A stretch of DNA of 7,033 nucleotides from an uncultured Actinomycetes bacterium (lineage in GTDB: Bacteria; Actinomycetota; Actinomycetes; Nanopelagicales; Nanopelagicaceae): contig CAIMNT010000206.1 of assembly GCA_903842855.1 (NCBI GenBank), forward strand, positions 1 through 7,033, read 5' to 3'. A program made the position numbers and the translations under genes. The notes beneath the pieces are model-generated. The model saw only the letters and a list, made by a program, of their open reading frames with translations. It had not been told where the DNA came from and did not search any database. Positions within the stretch are counted from its first letter, which is position 1. Each line of letters starts with the position of its first letter. Of this stretch, positions 1 through 6,195 are shown one piece after another.

Positions 1-5
1 CCGCC

Positions 6-845
6 ATGGCGGTTGTAACAATGCGAGAACTCCTCGACAGCGGAGTCCATTTCGGACATCAGACCCGTCGTTGGAACCCAAAGATGAAGCGCTTTATTTT
101 TGCCGAGCGCAATGGCATCTACATCATCGATATCCAACAGTCACTAGGCCTGATCGATTCAGCCTACGACTTCATTAAGGACACAGTTGCAAAGGGTGGT
201 CATATCCTCTTTGTTGGAACCAAGAAGCAAGCTCACCAGCCAATCATCGAGCAGGCTGCTCGCGTCGGTATGCCATATGTAACCGAGCGCTGGTTAGGTG
301 GAATGTTGACCAACTTCCCAACTGTGTACAAGCGTATTCAACGCCTTAAGGAGCTTGAGCAACTCGAGCAGAAGAACGATCAAGTTTTAACAAAGAAGGA
401 ACTCTTAGTACTTCGTCGCGAGCGCGAGAAGCTCACCAAGAACCTTGAAGGTATCCGCAACATGACCAAGTTGCCTAGCGCAATTTGGGTCGTTGATACC
501 AAGAAGGAGCATCTCGCCGTTGCTGAAGCTAAGAAGCTCGGCATTCCAGTCGTTGCAATCTTGGATACCAACTGCGATCCAGATGAGGTCGATTACAAGA
601 TTCCGGGTAACGATGATGCTATCCGTTCCATCGGACTATTGACTCGCGTTATTGCAGATGCCGCTGTTGCAGGTCTTGCTGCTCGCTCTGCTGCTGCAGC
701 TGCCGTTGCAGACAAGGTAGCTCCTGCAGATGAGACATTCGTTGAGGTAGAGACAGCACTGGCTGCTACCGAGACACCTGCCGCTGAAGTTTCTGCACCA
801 GAAGTTGTAGAAACACCAGTAACTGAAGAAGTAAAGGGAGAATAA
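6..845 (+). CDS. rpsB: 30S ribosomal protein S2
   Basis: This gene encodes ribosomal protein S2 (279 aa), which joins the small subunit late in assembly and is needed for S1 docking in bacteria that have S1. The N-terminus MAVVTMRELLDSGVHFGHQT and the following WNPKMKRFIF are nearly identical to the family consensus. Further S2 landmarks are FVGTKKQA (about residues 69-76), RWLGGMLTNF (95-104), a charged helical segment at about 105-155 matching the coiled-coil protrusion, and PVVAILDTNCDPDEVDYKIPGNDDAI (about 181-206). After about residue 225 the protein becomes an Ala/Glu/Val/Thr-rich, probably disordered acidic tail. All lysine codons are AAG, which suggests high expression. The ATG at 6 is chosen because it matches the family start; its ribosome binding site lies outside the window. 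tsf follows after 3 bp, as in most bacteria. Confidence 0.98.
   Translation: MAVVTMRELLDSGVHFGHQTRRWNPKMKRFIFAERNGIYIIDIQQSLGLIDSAYDFIKDTVAKGGHILFVGTKKQAHQPIIEQAARVGMPYVTERWLGGMLTNFPTVYKRIQRLKELEQLEQKNDQVLTKKELLVLRREREKLTKNLEGIRNMTKLPSAIWVVDTKKEHLAVAEAKKLGIPVVAILDTNCDPDEVDYKIPGNDDAIRSIGLLTRVIADAAVAGLAARSAAAAAVADKVAPADETFVEVETALAATETPAAEVSAPEVVETPVTEEVKGE
834..840 (+). promoter_or_regulatory. Shine-Dalgarno of tsf, inside the rpsB 3' end
   Basis: AAGGGAG lies in the last codons of rpsB and ends 8 nt before a GTG. This good spacing supports GTG at 849 as the tsf start. Because the site is inside rpsB and the genes are 3 bp apart, tsf translation is probably coupled to rpsB. Confidence 0.75.
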
Positions 846-848
846 TTC

Positions 849-1679
849 GTGGCTTCGTATACAGCTGAAGATGTAAAGCGTCTGCGTGAGGCGACTGCCG
901 CTGGCATGCTCGATTGCAAGAAGGCGCTTGATGAGGCCGACGGTGATTTTGATAAGGCGGTAGAAATTATTCGCGTTAAGGGACTCAAGGGAGTCACAAA
1001 ACGTGAAGGTCGTACAACCTCAAATGGAGTAGTACTTGGTAAGGCCGAGGGCAATCTCGGTGTACTCCTTGAGCTTGCTTGCGAGACAGATTTCGTAGCA
1101 AAGGGCGAGCGCTTTGTAGAGTTGGCAGAGGAGCTTTTGGCTCACCTCTTTACAACCAAGATTTCTAGCGTAGACGCCTTCCTGGCTTCAACTCTTCCAG
1201 CTGGTGCAACTGTTCAAGCACGCATCGATGAAGGCAATGCAACTCTCGGCGAGAAGATCGAACTTCGTCGAATTGCAGTACTTGAAGGTTCACCAGTTGC
1301 GATTTACCTACATCGCACCAACCCTGATCTCCCACCTCAACTCGGCGTGCTTGTTCAAACAACTACCGAAGCACCGGAGGCTGGTAAGGATGTTGCGCAA
1401 CACATCGCCGCATTCGCTCCTCTCTATCTCAACCGTGAGGCTGTTCCAGCCGAAGCGATTGCAAATGAGCGTCACATCGCCGAAGAGACTGCCCGCAATG
1501 AAGGCAAGCCTGAAGCAGCGATCGAGAAGATTGTTGCCGGCCGTGTTACCGGTTTTGTGAAAGAAGTTAGCCTTCTTGAGCAAGCTTTTGCGAAGGATGC
1601 CAAGAAGACAGTTCAGCAGGTTCTTGATGAGGCAAAGACCGCCGTGTCGGCCTTCCATCGTTTCCGAGTTGGACAGTAA
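849..1679 (+). CDS. tsf: Elongation factor Ts
   Basis: This gene encodes EF-Ts (276 aa, normal for Actinobacteria), the cytoplasmic guanine nucleotide exchange factor that releases GDP from EF-Tu. It starts with GTG, and residues 2 onward (ASYTAEDVKRLREATAAGM, then LDCKKAL) match the N-terminal UBA-like domain of the family. The hallmark TDFVAKG motif that contacts EF-Tu is at residues 80-86 within ACETDFVAKGERFVELA. The core subdomains include LPPQLGVLVQ and GKDVAQHIAAFAPLYLNREAVP. The C-terminal segment (EQAFAKDAKKTVQQVLDEA) matches the usual last helices. Lysine codons are AAG with only two AAA exceptions, similar to rpsB. The pairing with rpsB is one of the most conserved gene neighbourhoods in bacteria. 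A 46-bp gap separates it from pyrH. Confidence 0.98.
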   Translation: MASYTAEDVKRLREATAAGMLDCKKALDEADGDFDKAVEIIRVKGLKGVTKREGRTTSNGVVLGKAEGNLGVLLELACETDFVAKGERFVELAEELLAHLFTTKISSVDAFLASTLPAGATVQARIDEGNATLGEKIELRRIAVLEGSPVAIYLHRTNPDLPPQLGVLVQTTTEAPEAGKDVAQHIAAFAPLYLNREAVPAEAIANERHIAEETARNEGKPEAAIEKIVAGRVTGFVKEVSLLEQAFAKDAKKTVQQVLDEAKTAVSAFHRFRVGQ

Positions 1680-1709
1680 TCTCAGCACAGTAGTTACATC
1701 CTCTTAAAC

Positions 1710-1760
1710 TTAAGGAGCACTCCCTATGACCCGTACAGGTTACAAGAGAGTGCTCCTTAA
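1710..1760 (+). promoter_or_regulatory. Perfect 13-bp inverted repeat hiding the pyrH Shine-Dalgarno
   Basis: The arm TTAAGGAGCACTC (1710-1722) is exactly complementary to GAGTGCTCCTTAA (1748-1760). In RNA this gives a 13-bp stem with a 25-nt loop (1723-1747) that contains the ATG at 1726. The left arm includes the whole Shine-Dalgarno AAGGAG (1712-1717, 8 nt before the ATG). The right arm is pyrH coding sequence for the conserved VLLK stretch near the N-terminus. A short alternative pairing with CTCTTAA at 1701-1707 is also possible. The repeat is a direct observation; a role as a translational switch is inference. Confidence 0.6.
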
Positions 1761-2442
1761 ACTTTCAGGAGAAGTATTTGGTGGAGCTAAGGGCATCGGT
1801 GTTGATCCCGATGTCGTTCACGATATCGCGGGACAAATTGCTGAAGTAGTTCGTGGCGGTACACAGATTGCGATTGTTGTTGGCGGTGGAAATTACTTCC
1901 GCGGAGCAGAATTGCAACAGCGCGGCATGGATCGCGCTCGCGCCGATTACATGGGAATGCTTGGCACGGTAATGAATTGCCTTGCGCTGCAAGATTTCCT
2001 GGAGAAAGAAGAGATTGAAACTCGCGTCCAGACTGCCATAACTATGGGTCAAGTTGCCGAGCCTTATATTCCTCGTCGCTCCATCCGCCACCTTGAAAAA
2101 GGTCGCGTTGTAATTTTTGGCGCTGGCGCTGGGATGCCATTTTTCACTACCGATACCGTTGCCGCTCAACGCGCCCTTGAAATTGGAGCGGAAGCGCTCC
2201 TGCTCGCCAAGAGTGGGGTCGATGGCGTTTACACCGCTGATCCCAAGAAGGATTCAAGCGCTACTAAGTATGACTCGATCAGTTTTGATGAGGTCATTGC
2301 CAAGTCACTTGCGGTCGCCGATGCGGCAGCATTTAGCCTCTGTCGTGAAAATAAGTTGCCGATCATCGTCTTTGATCTCAAAAATAGGGGAAATATCGCA
2401 CGGGCAGTTCGCGGCGATGCAATTGGTACCCTTGTCTCCTAA
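1726..2442 (+). CDS. pyrH: Uridylate (UMP) kinase
   Basis: This gene encodes bacterial UMP kinase (238 aa, normal length), which makes UDP from UMP and ATP in pyrimidine nucleotide synthesis. It belongs to the amino acid kinase fold and acts as a cytoplasmic hexamer. Visible motifs are the N-terminal LLKLSGE (about 10-16), the glycine-rich GGGNYFRG (53-60), MDRARADYMGMLGTVMNCLALQD (68-90) typical of the UMP-binding region, FGAGAGMPFFTTDTVAAQRA (about 131-150) and the nucleotide-binding LLLAKSGVDGVYTADPKK (about 158-175). The ATG at 1726 has a strong AAGGAG 8 nt upstream, although that site lies in an inverted repeat with the coding sequence. UMP kinases are commonly controlled by GTP and UTP; nothing in the sequence shows this directly. 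It lies between tsf and frr, the usual order. Confidence 0.98.
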   Translation: MTRTGYKRVLLKLSGEVFGGAKGIGVDPDVVHDIAGQIAEVVRGGTQIAIVVGGGNYFRGAELQQRGMDRARADYMGMLGTVMNCLALQDFLEKEEIETRVQTAITMGQVAEPYIPRRSIRHLEKGRVVIFGAGAGMPFFTTDTVAAQRALEIGAEALLLAKSGVDGVYTADPKKDSSATKYDSISFDEVIAKSLAVADAAAFSLCRENKLPIIVFDLKNRGNIARAVRGDAIGTLVS

Positions 2443-2468
2443 GTTTGGCCTAAGTACCAGGGAGCGCG

Positions 2469-3032
2469 ATGTCTGATTTAACAACCACGTTGGCCGATGC
2501 TGGCGCAAATATGAGCAAGGCTGTCGAAGTGGCAAAGGAAGATTTCGGAGCAATCCGCACTGGTCGGGCCCATCCTGCAATGTTCCAGAAGATCATGGTC
2601 GACTACTACGGTACCTATACGCCGCTGGCTCAACTCGCGACCTTCCAAGTCCCAGAAGCCCGCATGGCGATCATCTCCCCATTCGATAAGAGTGCGATGG
2701 CCTCCATCGAGAAGGCGATTCGCGACTCCGACCTAGGCGTTAACCCAGCCAACGATGGAGCGGTAATCCGAGTTAATTTTCCGCAGTTGACTGAGGAGCG
2801 TCGTAAGGATTTCATCAAGGTCGCTCGCACTAAGGCGGAAGAATCTCGCGTCTCGATTCGCAATATTCGTCGCTCGGCTAAAGAGGCGATGGAGAAGCTC
2901 GAGAAGGATGGCGAAATCGGCAAAGACGATCTCTCTCGCTCCGAAAAAGACCTTGAGAAAATTACCTCAGATCACGTGGCAAAGATCGAAGAGCTTTTAA
3001 AGCACAAGGAGACTGAACTTCTCGAGGTGTAA
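2469..3032 (+). CDS. frr: Ribosome recycling factor
   Basis: This gene encodes RRF (187 aa; the family is about 185), which works with EF-G to split the post-termination ribosome into subunits. The RTGRA motif is at residues 30-34. The body contains PEARMAIISPFDKS (62-75), NDGAVIRVNFPQLTEERRKD (95-114) and the conserved arginine-rich helix VSIRNIRRSA (128-137), which holds the arginine equivalent to E. coli Arg132. The remainder is long charged helices of the three-helix bundle (about 105-187) interrupted by the beta domain (about 31-104). The ATG at 2469 is preceded by AGGGAG at 2459-2464, with a rather short 4-nt spacing. pyrH ends 26 bp upstream. The frr stop codon is in the loop of a small hairpin (3024-3041) before cdsA. 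Confidence 0.98.
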   Translation: MSDLTTTLADAGANMSKAVEVAKEDFGAIRTGRAHPAMFQKIMVDYYGTYTPLAQLATFQVPEARMAIISPFDKSAMASIEKAIRDSDLGVNPANDGAVIRVNFPQLTEERRKDFIKVARTKAEESRVSIRNIRRSAKEAMEKLEKDGEIGKDDLSRSEKDLEKITSDHVAKIEELLKHKETELLEV

Positions 3033-3041
3033 CCACACCTC
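3024..3041 (+). repeat. Hairpin over the frr stop codon
   Basis: GAGGTGT (3024-3030) pairs perfectly with ACACCTC (3035-3041) across the 4-nt loop AACC. The frr TAA stop (3030-3032) lies at the tip. No run of T follows (CCGGGTTTACC), so it does not look like an intrinsic terminator. A competing 6-bp pairing, CGAGGT (3023-3028) with ACCTCG (3050-3055), would bring the stem up to the cdsA start. It may be an RNA-processing or translation-coupling element, or have no function. Confidence 0.45.
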
Positions 3042-3057
3042 CCGGGTTTACCTCGAT

Positions 3058-3906
3058 ATGGATGATCTGCATTCGATAAACGACGCAATCAATAAACGCG
3101 CTGGAAGGCAACTTCTACCTTCTATTGCGGTCTCGTTTCTTATGCTGGGAGCCATCTTTGGAGCTCTTAAACTCAACCCAATATTTTTTGCAGCTCTAGT
3201 CTGGATTGTAATCATGGTGGCGATTCGCGAAATCGTGAGCGCCTTCAAATCTGCAGGTATTGAACTTCCACAATTTCCTCTCTACGTGGCTTCAACTGGA
3301 ATCATGTTTGCCACCTGGTTTGGCCACATTGAAGGGCTATCAGTTGCCCTCGCGGTAGCAATTCCCAATGTGGTTGTATTCCTTCTCTTTCAATCACCGA
3401 GAGACTTTGTGCGTCGCTCTTCCTCTGCAGTCTTTGCAATCTTTTATATTCCATTTCTAGCTGGATTCGTTCTGCTCCTAGCGCATTCGCCAAATCCAAT
3501 CTCAAAGATTTTCACTCTGGTAGTCCTGGTCAGCTTCAACGATACCTTCGCTTATTTCTCTGGAGTCCTCTTCGGAAAACATCCGATGGCGCCGCAGGTC
3601 AGCCCTAAGAAGACGTGGGAAGGATTGGCGGGGGCGATAGTTGCCACCACGATTGGTGCGGGTTTTGTCTTTGTGTATGTCTTGGATGATCGCTGGTGGT
3701 TTGGCGCAATCGTTGGAGTATTAGGAGTTATTACAGCTACCTGTGGTGATCTCATCGAATCTGCTGTTAAGCGCGATCTACATATTAAAGATATGGGAAG
3801 TATCTTGCCGGGCCACGGCGGAATCCTTGATCGAGTTGATTCATTACTTTTTACCGCACCATCTGTCTGGTTCATCTTCGAACTCATACGGCACTTCAAG
3901 TTATAA
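3058..3906 (+). CDS. cdsA: Phosphatidate cytidylyltransferase (CDP-diglyceride synthase)
   Basis: This gene encodes CdsA (282 aa), the inner-membrane enzyme that makes CDP-diacylglycerol from phosphatidic acid and CTP, the branch point for phospholipid synthesis. The full family signature is at residues 235-261: Ser235, Lys238-Arg239, Lys244-Asp245, PGHGG (251-255), then Asp258-Arg259 and Asp261. Upstream are SFNDTFAYFSGVLFGKHP (about 159-176) and SPKKTWEG (182-189), both typical of the cytidylyltransferase family. Roughly eight hydrophobic segments are visible from about residue 20 to 277. The ATG at 3058 lies 25 bp after frr. It gives an N-terminus reaching the typical AGRQLLPSIAV segment, but no Shine-Dalgarno is visible in the 20 nt before it, so the start is less certain than the gene. 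There is no uppS between frr and cdsA, as usual in Actinobacteria. Confidence 0.96.
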   Translation: MDDLHSINDAINKRAGRQLLPSIAVSFLMLGAIFGALKLNPIFFAALVWIVIMVAIREIVSAFKSAGIELPQFPLYVASTGIMFATWFGHIEGLSVALAVAIPNVVVFLLFQSPRDFVRRSSSAVFAIFYIPFLAGFVLLLAHSPNPISKIFTLVVLVSFNDTFAYFSGVLFGKHPMAPQVSPKKTWEGLAGAIVATTIGAGFVFVYVLDDRWWFGAIVGVLGVITATCGDLIESAVKRDLHIKDMGSILPGHGGILDRVDSLLFTAPSVWFIFELIRHFKL

Positions 3907-3911
3907 GGCGG
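3905..3911 (+). promoter_or_regulatory. Shine-Dalgarno-like site deciding the rlmN start
   Basis: AAGGCGG, an imperfect Shine-Dalgarno overlapping the cdsA stop codon, ends 5 nt before the ATG at 3917. It favours this ATG over an in-frame ATG at 3743, which would extend the protein through cdsA coding sequence. Confidence 0.55.
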
Positions 3912-3916
3912 ATAAC

Positions 3917-5041
3917 ATGAGCGAAGATAACTCGTTAAAACTAGTTTTTGATGAACCCAAACAGCGGGTGAAACCCCCACGCCACTTTGCCGATTTAGAT
4001 CCCAACGGTCGCAAGGAACTCGCCATAGAACTCGGCATCCCGGCATTTCGCGCCAACCAAGTCGCTACCCATTTCTTCACTCATCACAACGATGAGACCG
4101 ACTCCTGGAGCGATATTCCTAAAGAGATGCGCGCTTTGATGGCTGAAAAATTCACCCCAAAATTGATCACACTGGTTCGCTCTATTGAATGCGATGGGGG
4201 AACCACCCGCAAGGATTTGTGGCGTCTGCATGATGGCGTACTCGTTGAAAGCGTTCTCATGCGTTATAGCGATCGCACAACTGTCTGCATTTCATCCCAA
4301 GCGGGCTGTGGCATGAACTGTCCATTTTGCGCTACGGGGCAGGCTGGACTTACTCGAAACCTTACTGCTGGAGAGATCACCGCTCAGGTCGTTGCCGCAG
4401 CTCGGGCCTGTGCCGCAGGAGAACTTCCTGGTGGCCCAACGCGTCTTTCAAATGTTGTCTTTATGGGAATGGGCGAACCTCTCGCAAACTACAACGCAGT
4501 GATCCGCACCGTCCGCAATATCACCGCTCCACAACCAGATGGACTTGGAATCGGCGCGCGATCAGTCACCGTATCAACTGTGGGACTTGTTAATGGAATC
4601 GAAAAATTAATGGGCGAAGACATTCCAGTCACACTCGCTGTTTCGCTACATACCCCCGATGACGAATTGCGTGACACTTTGGTTCCTATCAATTCGCGTT
4701 GGAAGGTGAAAGAAGTTCTCGCCGCCGCAGATGCTTATGCTGACAAGACCGGGCGCCGATACTCAATTGAGTACGCACTTATTCGCGATATCAATGATCA
4801 AGCTTGGCGCTCAGATTTACTGGGCCGTTTGCTTAAGAACCGCAACGCCCATGTCAATCTCATCCCGCTCAATCCAACTCCTGGATCAAAGTGGACCGCA
4901 TCTCGCCCCGCTGATGAAGCCACCTTCGTTTCGATCTTGGAAAGCTACGGAGTTCCCGTCACTGTCAGGGATACACGAGGTCGCGAGATTGATGGCGCCT
5001 GCGGCCAACTCGCTGCGGCAGAGCTCAACTCCGCAAAGTAG
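3917..5041 (+). CDS. rlmN: Dual-specificity 23S rRNA / tRNA adenine-C2 methyltransferase (radical SAM)
   Basis: This gene encodes RlmN (374 aa), a radical SAM enzyme that methylates C2 of A2503 in 23S rRNA and A37 in some tRNAs, tuning translational fidelity. The [4Fe-4S] binding motif CX3CX2C is Cys131-Cys135-Cys138 (CGMNCPFC). It is followed by ATGQAGLTRNLTAGEI. The catalytic cysteine pair is intact: Cys362 in GACGQL corresponds to the methyl-carrying cysteine of E. coli RlmN, and Cys124 in TTVCISSQ to the resolving cysteine. Other family marks are FMGMGEPLANY (about 182-192), SVTVSTVGLV (216-225), LAVSLHTPDDELRD (240-253) and NLIPLNP (314-320). The open frame extends 174 bp upstream into cdsA, but that part is a cdsA shadow, and ATG 3917 is the sensible start. 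It sits 10 bp after cdsA and 14 bp before dxr. Confidence 0.97.
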   Translation: MSEDNSLKLVFDEPKQRVKPPRHFADLDPNGRKELAIELGIPAFRANQVATHFFTHHNDETDSWSDIPKEMRALMAEKFTPKLITLVRSIECDGGTTRKDLWRLHDGVLVESVLMRYSDRTTVCISSQAGCGMNCPFCATGQAGLTRNLTAGEITAQVVAAARACAAGELPGGPTRLSNVVFMGMGEPLANYNAVIRTVRNITAPQPDGLGIGARSVTVSTVGLVNGIEKLMGEDIPVTLAVSLHTPDDELRDTLVPINSRWKVKEVLAAADAYADKTGRRYSIEYALIRDINDQAWRSDLLGRLLKNRNAHVNLIPLNPTPGSKWTASRPADEATFVSILESYGVPVTVRDTRGREIDGACGQLAAAELNSAK

Positions 5042-5044
5042 GAG
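5040..5044 (+). promoter_or_regulatory. Shine-Dalgarno of dxr
   Basis: AGGAG overlaps the rlmN TAG stop codon and ends 11 nt before the dxr ATG at 5056. This is slightly long but acceptable spacing. The overlap suggests that dxr initiation follows rlmN termination closely. Confidence 0.65.
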
Positions 5045-5055
5045 AAGATATACCT

Positions 5056-6195
5056 ATGCGCGATATTGTCATCTTGGGCTCTACTGGGTCCATTGGTGTT
5101 CAGGCGCTGGAGGTTATTGCCGCCAACCCTGACTCATTTCGAGTAATCGCCCTTGCCGCTGGAAGTTCCAATATCCCAGCACTGATCTCTCAAGCTGAAA
5201 AATTTGGAGTTAAGCTCATTGGAGTAAGTGGCAATGGCTCGCTCGCTCGCGAATTAACATCAACGATCGAAGTAATTGATGGTCCCGGTGCCGCATCCGA
5301 AATCGCCTCTATCCCGTGCGACATTGTTCTCAATGGAATTACCGGTTCTATTGGACTTGGGCCAACTCTCGCTGCCTTAGCAGTTGGCAATAAAGTTGCC
5401 TTGGCTAACAAGGAGTCGTTGGTTGCGGGTGGAGATCTGGTTACAGCATATGGATTAGATCGAATCGTTCCAGTTGATTCGGAACATAGCGCGCTCTACC
5501 AATGTTTCATGGCGGGTACTCAATCTGATGTCAAGAAGGCGATTCTCACCGCAAGTGGGGGAGCTTTTCGAGATCGCAGCGATCTCTCCAGCGTCACACT
5601 TGCAGAGGCTTTAGAACATCCAACCTGGTCCATGGGACCGGTCGTCACCATCAACTCTGCGACGCTTGTAAATAAAGGACTCGAAATCATAGAGGCGCAT
5701 TATCTATTTGATCTGTCGTACGAGAAGATCGAAGCCGTTATTCACCCGCAGTCTTACATTCACTCGATGGTGGAATTTATCGATGGATCCACCATCGCTC
5801 AATTAAGTCCACCAAATATGAAGGGGCCAATTGCGTATGCGCTCGGTGCTCCTCATAGAACCGCAAAGGCAACTGCGCCAGTTGATTGGAGTTCCCCACA
5901 AACATGGAGCTTTGCGCCTATTGATGAGAGCCGATTTCCTTCCATCAATTTAGCGCGTCATTGCGGTACTCGAGGTGGAGGATTGCCTGCGGTTTTCAAC
6001 GCCGCTAACGAGGTTGCAGTGGGCGCCTTCATGCGCGGGGAGTTGGCATTCACTTCAATTGTAGAAGTTGTTGCATTGACAGCAGCCAAACTCGATTCCA
6101 TAGCAAACTCTAAGGTGCGTGACCTCTCAGATGTCAGTGCCATAGAGGAAGATGCACGCCAGGTCGCCGGTTTACTAGTGCAGGGGAATAAATAA
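5056..6195 (+). CDS. dxr: 1-deoxy-D-xylulose 5-phosphate reductoisomerase
   Basis: This gene encodes DXR (IspC, 379 aa). It converts 1-deoxy-D-xylulose 5-phosphate and NADPH to 2-C-methyl-D-erythritol 4-phosphate, the committed MEP-pathway step and the target of fosmidomycin. The NADPH-binding GSTGSIG is at residues 8-14 and ALANKESLV at 115-123. Metal and substrate residues are present: Asp141-Ser142-Glu143 in VDSEHSALYQ, TASGG (165-169), His188 in HPTWSMG, and Asn206, Lys207 and Glu210 in INSATLVNKGLEIIEA. VIHPQSYIHSMVEF (228-241) and GAPHR (264-268) follow. Just after TASGG the usual Pro-Phe-Arg-Gly/Glu reads Ala-Phe-Arg-Asp, a mild deviation at a loop. The C-terminal helical domain (about 300-379) is complete. 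The protease gene starts within the stop codon, and ispG is the expected next pathway gene beyond the window. Confidence 0.98.
   Translation: MRDIVILGSTGSIGVQALEVIAANPDSFRVIALAAGSSNIPALISQAEKFGVKLIGVSGNGSLARELTSTIEVIDGPGAASEIASIPCDIVLNGITGSIGLGPTLAALAVGNKVALANKESLVAGGDLVTAYGLDRIVPVDSEHSALYQCFMAGTQSDVKKAILTASGGAFRDRSDLSSVTLAEALEHPTWSMGPVVTINSATLVNKGLEIIEAHYLFDLSYEKIEAVIHPQSYIHSMVEFIDGSTIAQLSPPNMKGPIAYALGAPHRTAKATAPVDWSSPQTWSFAPIDESRFPSINLARHCGTRGGGLPAVFNAANEVAVGAFMRGELAFTSIVEVVALTAAKLDSIANSKVRDLSDVSAIEEDARQVAGLLVQGNK
5570..5586 (+). repeat. 17-bp palindrome inside dxr
   Basis: GAGATCGC (5570-5577) and GCGATCTC (5579-5586) are perfect inverted repeats around a single central A at 5578. The site codes for the Arg-Asp-Arg-Ser-Asp-Leu stretch just after the TASGG motif. 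It could be an internal protein-binding site or coincidence. Confidence 0.4.

Noticed and set aside
593..1054. 153-codon open frame on the minus strand across the rpsB-tsf junction
   Set aside because: It is antisense to two certain genes. The translation is low-complexity Ser/Ala/Thr, as expected from the complement of Ala/Glu-rich codons, and there is no convincing ribosome binding site.
1669..1700. Possible promoter before pyrH (TTGGAC followed by TAGTTA or TTACAT)
   Set aside because: The -10 candidates match the consensus poorly and the spacing is off, so it is not supportable.
2185..2200. Short hairpin GGAGCG-GAAG-CGCTCC inside pyrH
   Set aside because: It has only 6-bp arms within conserved coding sequence, which is expected by chance in a window of this size.
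2424..2459. Short inverted repeat TGGTAC / GTACCA and a 7-bp direct repeat CCTAAGT between pyrH and frr
   Set aside because: The arms are 6 bp with a loop of over 20 nt and no T-run, too weak to call a terminator or regulatory site.
3743..3916. N-terminal extension of rlmN reaching into cdsA
   Set aside because: The extra residues come from cdsA coding sequence in another frame, and RlmN length and the ribosome binding site fit ATG 3917.
4269..4276. GCGATCGC octamer resembling the cyanobacterial HIP1 repeat
   Set aside because: I noticed only one copy, inside a coding sequence, and the gene content is actinobacterial.
5040..5058. Similarity of the dxr leader (AGGAG, then GATATACCTATG) to the phage T7 gene 10 leader used in expression vectors
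   Set aside because: The match is imperfect, the AGGAG overlaps the rlmN stop codon, and the flanks are continuous native genes, so vector contamination is not supported.
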